The notes beneath the pieces are model-generated. The model ran no database searches. It saw nothing but the letters and a program-made list of their open reading frames with translations, and was not told the DNA's origin. From CAYYJS01 sp964472315 (lineage in GTDB: Bacteria > Verrucomicrobiota > Kiritimatiellia > UBA8416), in NCBI GenBank assembly GCA_964472315.1, contig CAYYJS010000038.1:1-31771 (forward strand): 31,771 bases of DNA, read 5' to 3'. Within the stretch, counting starts at the first letter, position 1; each line of letters begins with the position of its first letter. Shown in pieces: positions 20,296 through 31,771 of this stretch. Made by a program: the position numbers and the translations under genes.

Positions 20296-21351
20296 TTAGC
20301 GGGCGCGGCGGGCGGCGACGGCGTCGGCGAGGCGCTTGAGGACGGGGACGGTGTCGTCCCACGACAGGCAGGCGTCGGTGACGCTCTGACCGTAGACGAG
20401 CGGGTGGCCCGGTGCGCTTTCCTGGCGGCCGCCGACCAGATGGCTTTCCAGCATGACGCCGAAGATACGGTCCGAGCCCGCCGCGATCTGTGCGGCGACA
20501 TCGGCGGCCACGAGGGGTTGCCGGGCGGCATCCTTGGCGCTGTTGCCGTGACTGCAATCGACCATCAGCCGCCGGTGCATGCCTTTCGCCGCGAGTTGCT
20601 CCGAGGCGCGCGCGACGCTTGCCGCCCCGTAATTGGCCTCCGGGCCGCCGCGCAGAATCACGTGACAGGCGTCGTTGCCGCGGGTGGCCACGATGGCTGC
20701 GACGCTCTGCTTCGTGACGGAGAGGAAATGGTGCGGGTGCGCCGCCGCCTCGATGGCATCGACGGCGATCCGGATGTTGCCATCGGTGCCGTTCTTGAAG
20801 CCGATCGGGCACGAGAGGCCCGACGCGAGCTCGCGGTGCACCTGGCTCTCGGTCGTCCGTGCGCCGATCGCCCCCCAGCTTACGAGGTCGGCGAAGAACT
20901 GCGGCATGATCGTGTCGAGAAACTCGCAGCCCGCCGGCACGCCGAGTTCGGCCAGCGCGACCAGCAGGCGCCGCCCGATCCGCAGACCCTTGTTGATGTG
21001 GAACGAGCCGTCCATGTCGGGGTCGTTGACGAGTCCCTTCCAACCCACGCTCGTGCGCGGTTTCTCGAAATAGACGCGCATGACGGGGATCAGCGTCTCG
21101 CGAAACCGGTCCGCCTGGTCGCGCAGGCGGCGCGCGTAGTCCAGCGCCGAGATCTCGTCGTGGATGGAGCAGGGACCGACCACGACCACCAGCCGGTCAT
21201 CGGCGCCGCGCAGGCTGTCGTCGATCGCCTTGCGCGCGCAGGCGACGGTTTCCGAGGCCGCGTCGCCCGTCGGATACTCCTCCATGAGGATGGCCGGCGG
21301 GATCAGCGGGTTCAGCCGCGCGATGCGAATGTCGTCGGTTTCCCGGTGCAT
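20296..21351 (-). CDS. aroG: 3-deoxy-7-phosphoheptulonate (DAHP) synthase, class I
   Basis: 351 residues from ATG 21351. Condenses phosphoenolpyruvate and erythrose 4-phosphate, the first step toward aromatic amino acids. Diagnostic motifs: RLVVVVGPCSIHDEISALDY, VYFEKPRTSVGWKGLVNDP (the PRT-substrate loop with Lys), GFKNGTDGN, HVILRGG and LMVDCSHGNS (His of the metal site), with Glu-Ser near IFGVMLESHL. Length matches the E. coli AroF/G/H type, so a metal-dependent, probably feedback-regulated enzyme is expected; which aromatic amino acid inhibits it cannot be told. It is the last gene of the hom-lysC-cimA-valS-aroG operon, starting 12 bp after valS. Confidence 0.93.
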   Translation of the reverse strand: MHRETDDIRIARLNPLIPPAILMEEYPTGDAASETVACARKAIDDSLRGADDRLVVVVGPCSIHDEISALDYARRLRDQADRFRETLIPVMRVYFEKPRTSVGWKGLVNDPDMDGSFHINKGLRIGRRLLVALAELGVPAGCEFLDTIMPQFFADLVSWGAIGARTTESQVHRELASGLSCPIGFKNGTDGNIRIAVDAIEAAAHPHHFLSVTKQSVAAIVATRGNDACHVILRGGPEANYGAASVARASEQLAAKGMHRRLMVDCSHGNSAKDAARQPLVAADVAAQIAAGSDRIFGVMLESHLVGGRQESAPGHPLVYGQSVTDACLSWDDTVPVLKRLADAVAARRAR

Positions 21352-21363
21352 GGTGGATTCCCG

Positions 21364-25679
<4,316 letters not shown>

Positions 25680-25691
25680 GGCGACCTCCTC

Positions 25692-27044
25692 TCACTCCCG
25701 GAAGAAGGCATCGTAGATCGCGACGACCGAGCGCCGCCGGTGTTCCGCCTTCACGCCGAACATCATGCTGATCTCCGAGGAGCCCTGGTTCATCATCTCG
25801 ATGCTGATGCCGGCCTTGGCGAAGGCCGACGTCGCGCGGGCCGCCATGCCGACGGCGAACCGCATGCCTTCGCCGACGATCATGACCAGCGCCAGCCCGC
25901 GCTCGACGGTCACATCGTTGACCTTCAGTTCCGCGCGGATGCGCTGCAGCACCTCGTGTTCGCGCGCCGCGGGGAAATCCGTTTCCCGGACGATGACCGA
26001 CATGTTGTCGATCCCGGAAGGTGTATGCTCGTACGAGATGCCTTCCTCCTCGAAAATCTGGAGCAGCCGGCGCCCGAACCCGATCTCGCGGTTCATCAGA
26101 TACTTGCTGACGTAGACCGTGGCGAAGCCGTCGCTGCTGGCGATGCCGACGACCCGCGCGGCGGGGCCCCGGTGTTCGGCGACGATCATGGTGCCGCCCG
26201 TATCGGGACGGTTCGTGTTGCGGATGCAGATCGGGATGCGCGCCTCGACGGCGGGGATGATCGCCTCGTCGTGCAGCACGCCGAAGCCGGCGTAGGCCAG
26301 TTCGCGCATCTCGCGGTAGGTCAGCTCCCGGATCGACGCGGCGTCTTCGACGATCCGCGGGTCGGCCGCGAACACGCAGTCGACATCCGTGAAGTTCTCG
26401 TACAGGTCCGCCTTGACGGCCGCGGCCAGGATCGAGCCCGTGATATCCGAGCCGCCGCGCGAGAACGTGACGACTTCGCCGTCGCGCGTGTAACCGAAGA
26501 ACCCGGGGAAGACCGTGATTCCCCGGGCTTCGCGCAGGGCGGCCAGATGCGTATAGGACTCCGGCAGGATTTGGGCCTTGCCGTACTCGTCGCTCAGCAG
26601 CAACCCCGCTTCCTTCGGATTGCAGTAGGCGGCGCCGAGACCGCGCCGTTGGAATTCGGCGGCCACGAGCTTCGCGCAGTTGTCCTCGCCGGCGGCCTTG
26701 ACCGCGTCGATGTAACGGGCGCGGTGCGACGTGTCGCCGCCGACGGTGGCGGCGAGCGATTCGGCGATCTGCGTGGCGACGCCATCGGGCAGTCCCAACT
26801 CGCGCTGGATGCCGGTGAAGCGCTCGGTGATGCGCGCGAGTTCGGCCGCGGCCTCGCCGCGCGCCAGACGCGCCTCGGCGCAGGCGATGAGCAGGTCGGT
26901 CACCTTCGTGTCGTGCTTGTCGCGCTTGCCCGGCGCGGAGACGACGACGATGCGACGGTCGGGGTCGCCGGCGATGAGATTGCAGACCTTGCGGATCTGG
27001 CCGGCATCGGCCAGCGAGCTGCCGCCAAACTTGCAGACTTTCAT
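25692..27044 (-). CDS. lysC: Aspartate kinase
   Basis: 450 residues from ATG 27044 with AGGAGG six bases upstream. Phosphorylates aspartate, the first step to lysine, methionine, threonine and, by the classical route, isoleucine. Motifs: VCKFGGSSLADAGQIRKV (nucleotide-binding Lys), VTFSRGGSDITGSILAAAVKAD, YENFTDVDCVFAADPRIV (substrate/ATP loop) and YREMRELAYAGFGVLHDEAI. Two ACT-type segments follow at the C-terminus (SVIVRETDFPAAREHEVLQR and LALVMIVGEGMRF), so feedback control by lysine or threonine is likely. Length fits a monofunctional kinase. It lies between hom (47 bp) and cimA (12 bp) on the same transcript. Confidence 0.95.
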   Translation of the reverse strand: MKVCKFGGSSLADAGQIRKVCNLIAGDPDRRIVVVSAPGKRDKHDTKVTDLLIACAEARLARGEAAAELARITERFTGIQRELGLPDGVATQIAESLAATVGGDTSHRARYIDAVKAAGEDNCAKLVAAEFQRRGLGAAYCNPKEAGLLLSDEYGKAQILPESYTHLAALREARGITVFPGFFGYTRDGEVVTFSRGGSDITGSILAAAVKADLYENFTDVDCVFAADPRIVEDAASIRELTYREMRELAYAGFGVLHDEAIIPAVEARIPICIRNTNRPDTGGTMIVAEHRGPAARVVGIASSDGFATVYVSKYLMNREIGFGRRLLQIFEEEGISYEHTPSGIDNMSVIVRETDFPAAREHEVLQRIRAELKVNDVTVERGLALVMIVGEGMRFAVGMAARATSAFAKAGISIEMMNQGSSEISMMFGVKAEHRRRSVVAIYDAFFRE

Positions 27045-27091
27045 GATTTCCTCCTGACAGTGTCCATGGTCCGACGCGCGCGCCGGTGTTC

Positions 27092-28387
27092 TCAGCCCTC
27101 GATGCGCAGGCGTACGGTGCCGGCCCGCACGGCATTCAGCGCATCGATTTGCGCGATGGCGGTGGTGACGGCCCGTTCGTTCGCGGCATGCGTGGTGATG
27201 ACCAGCGGCACGTATTCGTCGCCCGCGCCCTGATCCTTCTGCAGGACGGAGGCGATGCTGATGCGGTGATCCCCCAGGATCTTCGTGATACAGGCCAGCA
27301 TGCCGGCCTGATCGCGCACGCTGAATCGCAGATAGTAGCGGGACTCGATGTCCGCGATCGGGCGTATCCGTATCTGCTCCCCGATCGGGGCGATGGCCGG
27401 CACCCGGTGCCGCGCTTTGACGGCGAAGTTGCGTGCCAGGTCCGCGACGTCGCCGAGGACGGTGCTGGCCGTCGGCATGCGCCCCGCGCCGCGTCCGTAG
27501 TAGAGCGTATTGTCCGCGAGATCGGAATGCACCATGACGGCGTTGTGGACGCCGTGGACCGAAGCGAGCATGTGGCTCAGCGGCACCAGCGTCGGATGCA
27601 CCCGCAGTTCGATGCCGGCCTCCGTACGCTTGATCACCGCCAGCAGCTTGATCCGGTATCCCTGATCGAGCGCGTTCCGCATATCGGTATCGCTGATGCC
27701 CCGGATCCCCTCGACCGAAACTTCCCGCATCGGAATCGGATAGCCGTAGGCGAGCGACGCCAGGATCACCGCCTTGTGCGCGGTATCGAAGCCGTCGATG
27801 TCGAGGGACGGGTCCGCTTCGGCGTAGCCGAGTTTCTGGGCCTGTTCGAGCACGGCGTCGAACGCCAGCCCCTCGCGCTCCATGCGGGTGAGGATGTAGT
27901 TGCAGGTGCCGTTGAGAATGCCCCAGATGCCGTCGACCTGGTTGGCGATCAGGCCTTCGCGCAACGCGCGGACGATGGGGATGCCGCCGCCGACGCTGGC
28001 GCCGAAGTAGATGTCCGTCCGGGTCCGCGCGGCCAGGCCGAAGATCTCCTCGCCGTATTCGGCGAGCAGCTTCTTGTTGGCGGTGACGACCGGTTTGCCC
28101 AGGGTCAGGGCTTCCGTCACGAGCGTGCGGGCGATGCCGGTGCCGCCGATCAGCTCGATCACGACGTCGATCGCCGGATCGCGTACCACGGCTCCCGCAT
28201 CGGTCGTGAGAAGGGCCGGATCGACGGCGACTCCGCGGTCCGACACGATATCGATGTCCGCGATACGCCGCAGCACGGGGCGCACGCCCAGACGCCGGGC
28301 CAGCATATCGCCGTTACGACGCAGCCCCTCGACGACACCCGCGCCGACGGTGCCGAACCCCAGCAGCCCTATGCCGAGCTCCCGCAT
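27092..28387 (-). CDS. hom: Homoserine dehydrogenase
   Basis: 431 residues from ATG 28387; a TTG two codons upstream (28393) has better spacing to AGGAAG and is a real alternative. Reduces aspartate semialdehyde to homoserine. The Rossmann motif GIGLLGFGTVGAGVV opens the protein, followed by VVIELIGGTGIARTLV and VVTANKKLLAEYGEEIF (catalytic-region Lys). Then come FGASVGGGIPIVRALREGL and GILNGTCNYILTRM, with FDTAHKAVILASLAYG. Residues about 350-425 are an ACT domain (YYLRFSVRDQAGMLACITKI), the usual threonine feedback site. First gene of the amino-acid operon. Its upstream region, 28388-28512, is shared with a divergent gene. Confidence 0.95.
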   Translation of the reverse strand: MRELGIGLLGFGTVGAGVVEGLRRNGDMLARRLGVRPVLRRIADIDIVSDRGVAVDPALLTTDAGAVVRDPAIDVVIELIGGTGIARTLVTEALTLGKPVVTANKKLLAEYGEEIFGLAARTRTDIYFGASVGGGIPIVRALREGLIANQVDGIWGILNGTCNYILTRMEREGLAFDAVLEQAQKLGYAEADPSLDIDGFDTAHKAVILASLAYGYPIPMREVSVEGIRGISDTDMRNALDQGYRIKLLAVIKRTEAGIELRVHPTLVPLSHMLASVHGVHNAVMVHSDLADNTLYYGRGAGRMPTASTVLGDVADLARNFAVKARHRVPAIAPIGEQIRIRPIADIESRYYLRFSVRDQAGMLACITKILGDHRISIASVLQKDQGAGDEYVPLVITTHAANERAVTTAIAQIDALNAVRAGTVRLRIEG

Positions 28388-28512
28388 GATCAAGACTCGC
28401 TTCCTTATGGAGAACGCCAAACCAAAAGAGCGAACCCTACACAGCACCGGGGGCATCGCACAAGCAGAAAGTCCCCGTTGACCGCGGCCGCCGCGCGCGG
28501 CATGATGGCCGC
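28388..28512. promoter_or_regulatory. Divergent intergenic region, hom and NAGS-like gene
   Basis: 125 bp carrying the start signals of two divergent genes. On the minus strand TTGTGC followed 18 bases later by TAGGGT is the best promoter guess for hom, but it is weak. A very GC-rich patch (CGCGGCCGCCGCGCGCGGC) sits next to the GTG of the plus-strand gene. No leader-peptide attenuator is recognisable. Confidence 0.3.
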
Positions 28513-29652
28513 GTGCCCATTCTACTGAACAAGACGTTGCGGCTGTTTCTCGACAGCATCGGCCGGCGCGAGGAGTACGAGTACTACATCGAACGCTTCC
28601 AGGCCGCCCACGAGGGCGGCTTCGCCGTGCTGTGTCCCGATAGCGACGGGTTCGCGGACGTGGCGTCGGTTTTCGCGTTCGACATCGGGTTTCTGCTCCG
28701 CCTCGGGTTGGACCCGGTGATTCTGCTCAGTGGTGGCCAGGCCGAAGCCATGCTGGACATGCTCTGCGTGGAGAGCCACCCGTTCGACGTCGAACGGCTT
28801 GCCGCCGCCCGCGTGCGGCAGCCGGATGCGGCCGCGGACATCGGCGCCTGCATCGCGCGGAGTCGGGCCGGGGGCCGTTGCGCCGTGCTGGTGTGCGCGG
28901 AGCTCGAGCGTGAGGACTGCCTGCGCGCGCTGGTGCCGGCCGTCACGCGGCGCGTTCATATCATCCGGGTGCAGGGGCCGCTGCATGACGCCGCCGGCAA
29001 CGAACTGAGCTATCACTACGTGACGCGCGCCGACCGCGCGCCGCTCGCCGCGGAGGACGAACCCGTTGCCGCGCTGGCCGGCCGGTTGCTGGCACGCGTA
29101 CCGGGCGCGCATGTCTCGGTCGCCTCCCCGCTGCGTCTGCTGGAGGAACTGTTTACGGTGAAGGGATCCGGGTGCATCGTTCGGCTGGGCGCGCGGATAT
29201 CCCGGTACGACGACATGACCCAGGTCGACACCGTGCGGCTCGTGGCCCTGCTCGAAAGCAGTTTCGGCCGGTCCCTCGCCGGACGCGCGTTCCTGTCCCA
29301 CGTGGCCGAGGCCTACATCGAGGATCAGTACCGCGGGGCGGCGCTGCTCGAACGGCACGACGCCGGCATGTACCTGTCCAAGTTCGCGGTTGACGAAGGC
29401 GCGCGGGGCGAAGGCCTGGCGGTCGAGCTCTGGCGCGAACTGACCGCCCGGCACCCGTCCGTTTTCTGGAGGGCCTGGGCCACGAATCCGATCAACCAGT
29501 GGTACGAGAAACAGGCCGACGGCTATTTCCGGGACGGGATGTGGAAAATCTTCTGGCGCGGCGTCACCGCCAGCCAGATCCCGTCGCTCGTCGACTACGC
29601 CCTGTCGCGTCCCGAGGACTTCATCCGTTCTTCGCCTCGAACGCCTTCATGA
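28513..29652 (+). CDS. N-acetylglutamate synthase-like protein (degenerate kinase domain plus NAT domain)
   Basis: 379 residues from GTG 28513; nearby ATGs are out of frame and no clear Shine-Dalgarno is present. The N-terminal 225 residues resemble an amino-acid-kinase fold (RLGLDPVILLSGG, and SPLRLLEELFTVKGSGCIVR, the typical end of that domain) but lack the usual N-terminal Lys/Gly nucleotide loop. Residues about 232-360 are an acetyltransferase domain of the DUF619/NAT type (SFGRSLAGRAFL, AGMYLSKFAVDEGARGEGLA, FWRAWATNPINQWY and DGYFRDGMWKIFW). Proteins of this layout make N-acetylglutamate, the first step to arginine, sometimes also phosphorylating it. Here a synthase role without kinase activity is more likely. 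The 3' end overlaps serC tail to tail by 32 bp. Confidence 0.75.
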   Translation: MPILLNKTLRLFLDSIGRREEYEYYIERFQAAHEGGFAVLCPDSDGFADVASVFAFDIGFLLRLGLDPVILLSGGQAEAMLDMLCVESHPFDVERLAAARVRQPDAAADIGACIARSRAGGRCAVLVCAELEREDCLRALVPAVTRRVHIIRVQGPLHDAAGNELSYHYVTRADRAPLAAEDEPVAALAGRLLARVPGAHVSVASPLRLLEELFTVKGSGCIVRLGARISRYDDMTQVDTVRLVALLESSFGRSLAGRAFLSHVAEAYIEDQYRGAALLERHDAGMYLSKFAVDEGARGEGLAVELWRELTARHPSVFWRAWATNPINQWYEKQADGYFRDGMWKIFWRGVTASQIPSLVDYALSRPEDFIRSSPRTPS

Positions 29653-30697
29653 AGGCGACGAGGGCGTCGACGCCGGCGGGCGGGAAGGCGTTGTAGATGC
29701 TGGCGCGCAGTCCGCCGACGGAGCGGTGGCCCTTGAGGCCCTTCAGGCCCGCGGCGGTCGCCTCCTTGACGAACCTGGCCTCCAGTTCCTCCGACGGCAG
29801 CCGCCAGGTGACGTTCATGTCCGACCGGAATTCCGGGACGGCCGTGCCCCGGTAGAAGTCGGTGGCGTCGATGGCCGCGTACAGCTTGGCCGCCTTGGCG
29901 ACATTCTGGGCATAGAGCCTGTCCAGGCCCTGCTTCTTGATCCAGCGGGTGATGAGCATCAGGATGTAGATGCTGAAGCACGGCGGCGTGTTGAACATCG
30001 AATCGTTCTCGATGTGCGTCTTGTACTTGAGCATCGTCGGGAGACTGGCCGGCGCGCGCTCGGCGAGGTCCTTCCGGAGCACGACCAGCGCCGCCCCCGA
30101 GGGTCCGAGATTCTTCTGCAGACCGGCATAGATCAGCCCGAAGTCGGTCGCCTTGAACGGCCGCGAGAGGATGTCCGACGACATGTCGGCGACGAGCGGC
30201 GCGCCGCCCGTCGGGAAGGTCTTCCACTGGGCGCCGGAGATGGTTTCGTTGGATGTGATGTGCAGGTAGGCGGCGCCGGGCGTGAGCTTCAACTCCGCCA
30301 GGCGCGGCACGCGCGTCGGAATCTCCTTGCCGCAATCGGCCGCCACGTTGACCTTGCCGATCAGCCGGGCTTCCTTCAACGCCTTGCCGGCCCATTCGCC
30401 CGAATGCGTATAGTCGGCCACGGCGCCGGCGGTCAGCAGGTTCATCGGCACCATGGCGAACTGCATGCTGGCGCCGCCCTGGAGGAAGAGCACCGCGTAG
30501 TCGTCCGACAGGCCCATGAGCTCGCGGATGTTGGCGATGGCCTCCGCGTGTACGGCCATGTATTCCTTGTCCCGGTGGCTGCTTTCCATGATGGATGCGC
30601 CCGAGCCCTTGTAGTCCAGCATCTCGCGCTGGGCTTCTTCGAGCACCTCGACGGGCAGAACGGCGGGACCGGCACTGAAATTGTATACTCGGCTCAT
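29621..30697 (-). CDS. serC: Phosphoserine aminotransferase
   Basis: 358 residues from ATG 30697, chosen for AGGAG eight bases upstream and the conserved start VYNFSAGPAVLP. A PLP enzyme converting 3-phosphohydroxypyruvate to phosphoserine (also used in pyridoxine synthesis). Landmarks: GSGASIMESSHRDKEY, FLQGGASMQFAMVPMNLL, ADYTHSGEWAGKA, HITSNETISGAQW, DMSSDILSRPF, and the PLP-binding lysine Lys195 in AGLQKNLGPSG, then FNTPPCFSIYI and GHRSVGGLRASIYNAFP near the end. Length is normal for the family. Single gene, convergent with the NAGS-like gene and divergent from the isomerase-like gene. Confidence 0.96.
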   Translation of the reverse strand: MSRVYNFSAGPAVLPVEVLEEAQREMLDYKGSGASIMESSHRDKEYMAVHAEAIANIRELMGLSDDYAVLFLQGGASMQFAMVPMNLLTAGAVADYTHSGEWAGKALKEARLIGKVNVAADCGKEIPTRVPRLAELKLTPGAAYLHITSNETISGAQWKTFPTGGAPLVADMSSDILSRPFKATDFGLIYAGLQKNLGPSGAALVVLRKDLAERAPASLPTMLKYKTHIENDSMFNTPPCFSIYILMLITRWIKKQGLDRLYAQNVAKAAKLYAAIDATDFYRGTAVPEFRSDMNVTWRLPSEELEARFVKEATAAGLKGLKGHRSVGGLRASIYNAFPPAGVDALVAFMKAFEAKNG

Positions 30698-30890
30698 GGC
30701 GTGACTCCTAATTGTATGGATACCCGGGGTGCGGCTTGCTTTCCACTGACGCAACGTAGCGAAGCGACCGGCGGGCGTCAATCCCAAGGCGAAAAGCATT
30801 GAGGGCGCGATATTTCACCTTTCCCAGGATGGACAAATTGGTAGTATGCCATGCTGATTCTTGTGGCCAATGGTCGGAGTGCTAAACAGT

Positions 30891-31670
30891 ATGTCTTTCA
30901 CCGGTGCTATTTTTATCGGCACGGTCTGCCTGGAGCGGACCCGCTGGGGACGTCGTGAGCCCTCGTTCCAGGTGAGCGCTTGGTTGGCGCGCTTCGCGGC
31001 CGACGGGTTCGACGGGATCGAGTTGTGGGAGAACCACTTCCTGCGGGCCGATGCGGCGGAGCAGGCGCGTCTGGTCGATGCCGCCGCCCCGGTGGCGGTC
31101 TACAACTCCTACGCCGGGTTTGCGGACGGCGATGCGGAGGCTCGCGCGAAGTCGGCCGATGCCATCGTGAAACTCAGGGCCTCCGCCGTGAAATACAATC
31201 TAGGCGGGGATGCGGCCAGGCGCGACGAATACCGTCGGAATCTGCTGGTCTGGGCGGAGTCGCTGCCCCCTGCCTGCCGCCTGCTCTGCGAGTGCCATCA
31301 GGGATCGGTGCTGGAGCGGGTGGAAGATGTCGCAGTCTTCTTCGCCGACCTCGATCCGGTCCGCTTCGGGATCATTGTGCATGTGTCCGGGGATGCCGCC
31401 GGGACGGCACGCTGGTTGGCTGCATTCGGTTCGCGCGTTCAGCATCTGCATGTCCAGATGCGGGGCGCCGAGACCGATCCGGCCGCGCCCCTCGACCGGA
31501 AGCCGTTCGACGCCTCTTTCGCGATCGCGAAACGGCATGGATTCGCGGGCAGCATGACGATCGAGTTCACGCGCGGGATCGGGAAGGGGGAGGACATTGA
31601 GACGTTGTATGCGAACGCGTGTGAAGATCGGGAGTATTGCGAACGAACGCGGGAAGATATCCGATGCTGA
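30891..31670 (+). CDS. Sugar phosphate isomerase/epimerase-like TIM-barrel protein
   Basis: 259 residues from ATG 30891 (GGAG 11 bases upstream; an in-frame start 30 bp earlier is possible). The fold signs are those of the xylose-isomerase-like TIM barrel: FAADGFDGIELWENHF (first metal-site Glu region), VAVYNSYAGF, LLCECHQGSVLE (Glu and His of the metal site), FGIIVHVSG, VQHLHVQMRG and SMTIEFTRGIGKGEDIETLY near the end. Members isomerise or epimerise sugars or related keto-acids using a divalent metal. The substrate cannot be deduced. It is divergent from serC across 193 bp and its stop overlaps a possible next start. Confidence 0.82.
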   Translation: MSFTGAIFIGTVCLERTRWGRREPSFQVSAWLARFAADGFDGIELWENHFLRADAAEQARLVDAAAPVAVYNSYAGFADGDAEARAKSADAIVKLRASAVKYNLGGDAARRDEYRRNLLVWAESLPPACRLLCECHQGSVLERVEDVAVFFADLDPVRFGIIVHVSGDAAGTARWLAAFGSRVQHLHVQMRGAETDPAAPLDRKPFDASFAIAKRHGFAGSMTIEFTRGIGKGEDIETLYANACEDREYCERTREDIRC

Positions 31671-31771
31671 AAATGCTCCATGGTTCACGCTTTCTCTTGC
31701 GGCGTTCCCGGCCTCAGGGCGCCTGGCGCAAACGACAGAGGCGGGAACCGCATGGCCGCGTGGTCGCATAC
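31664..31771 (+). CDS. Possible start of a further gene (3' partial)
   Basis: An ATG at 31664 overlaps the previous stop (ATGCTGA) and has GGGAAG seven bases upstream. The frame stays open for 36 codons to the window edge: MLKMLHGSRFLLRRSR and on, very rich in Arg. The coupling geometry favours a real gene, but composition and length give no identity. Confidence 0.3.
   Translation, partial: MLKMLHGSRFLLRRSRPQGAWRKRQRREPHGRVVAY

Noticed and set aside
31200..31769. 189-codon minus-strand frame at the right edge
   Set aside because: Antisense to the isomerase-like gene, which has clear TIM-barrel motifs; no ribosome site or family match.

Overview
The window looks like a contig from a GC-rich, Gram-negative-type bacterium, most likely a member of the PVC superphylum (Kiritimatiellota or Verrucomicrobiota). 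The grounds are a PEP-CTERM exported protein (VPEPGTMALF followed by a basic tail), a large secreted subtilase with a C-terminal domain of the kind common in those phyla, a citramalate-synthase route to isoleucine, and dense families of short interspersed repeats. No rRNA or tRNA was found, so the placement is inference.

Layout. Positions 1-9.2 kb are an accessory, repeat-rich region of visibly lower GC. It holds a four-helix membrane/coiled-coil protein cut by the left edge, a glycine-zipper protein with a histone-like tail, a winged-helix regulator with a palindromic operator, two type II toxin-antitoxin modules, a subtilase gene broken by a one-base shift in a run of seven Gs, and a PEP-CTERM gene coupled to it. 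The genes are separated by copies of at least three short repeat families. One is a roughly 300-bp MITE-like element with 15-bp terminal inverted repeats, present in about five full or partial copies. A probable 55-codon gene with its own promoter and terminator, then about 1 kb of tandem and inverted short repeats, close this part.

Positions 9.4-16.5 kb hold one tightly coupled plus-strand operon: a TolC-like outer-membrane channel, an unfamiliar cysteine-rich metal-binding protein, an HlyD-type adaptor and two ABC exporter half-transporters. The two half-transporters carry complementary defects (LSVGQ in the first; Walker B Asp-Asp and a Gln switch residue in the second), the hallmark of a heterodimeric exporter with one degenerate ATP site. 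Together these read as a complete cell-envelope-spanning export machine of unknown cargo. It is followed at 16.6-19.2 kb by a cobalt/nickel ECF importer, cbiM(N)-cbiQ-cbiO.

Positions 19.2-20.2 kb are a gene graveyard: an esterase tail, an HD-hydrolase with an in-frame deletion, a glycosyltransferase fragment and the 3' end of an unidentified plus-strand gene. Positions 20.3-28.4 kb carry a minus-strand operon transcribed hom-lysC-cimA-valS-aroG, which joins aspartate-family synthesis, the citramalate entry to isoleucine, valyl-tRNA charging and entry to the aromatic pathway. The right end has an N-acetylglutamate synthase-like gene converging on and overlapping serC, then a divergent sugar-isomerase-like gene and a possible partial gene at the edge.

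All calls come from reading the sequence and recalling protein families; no database search was run.
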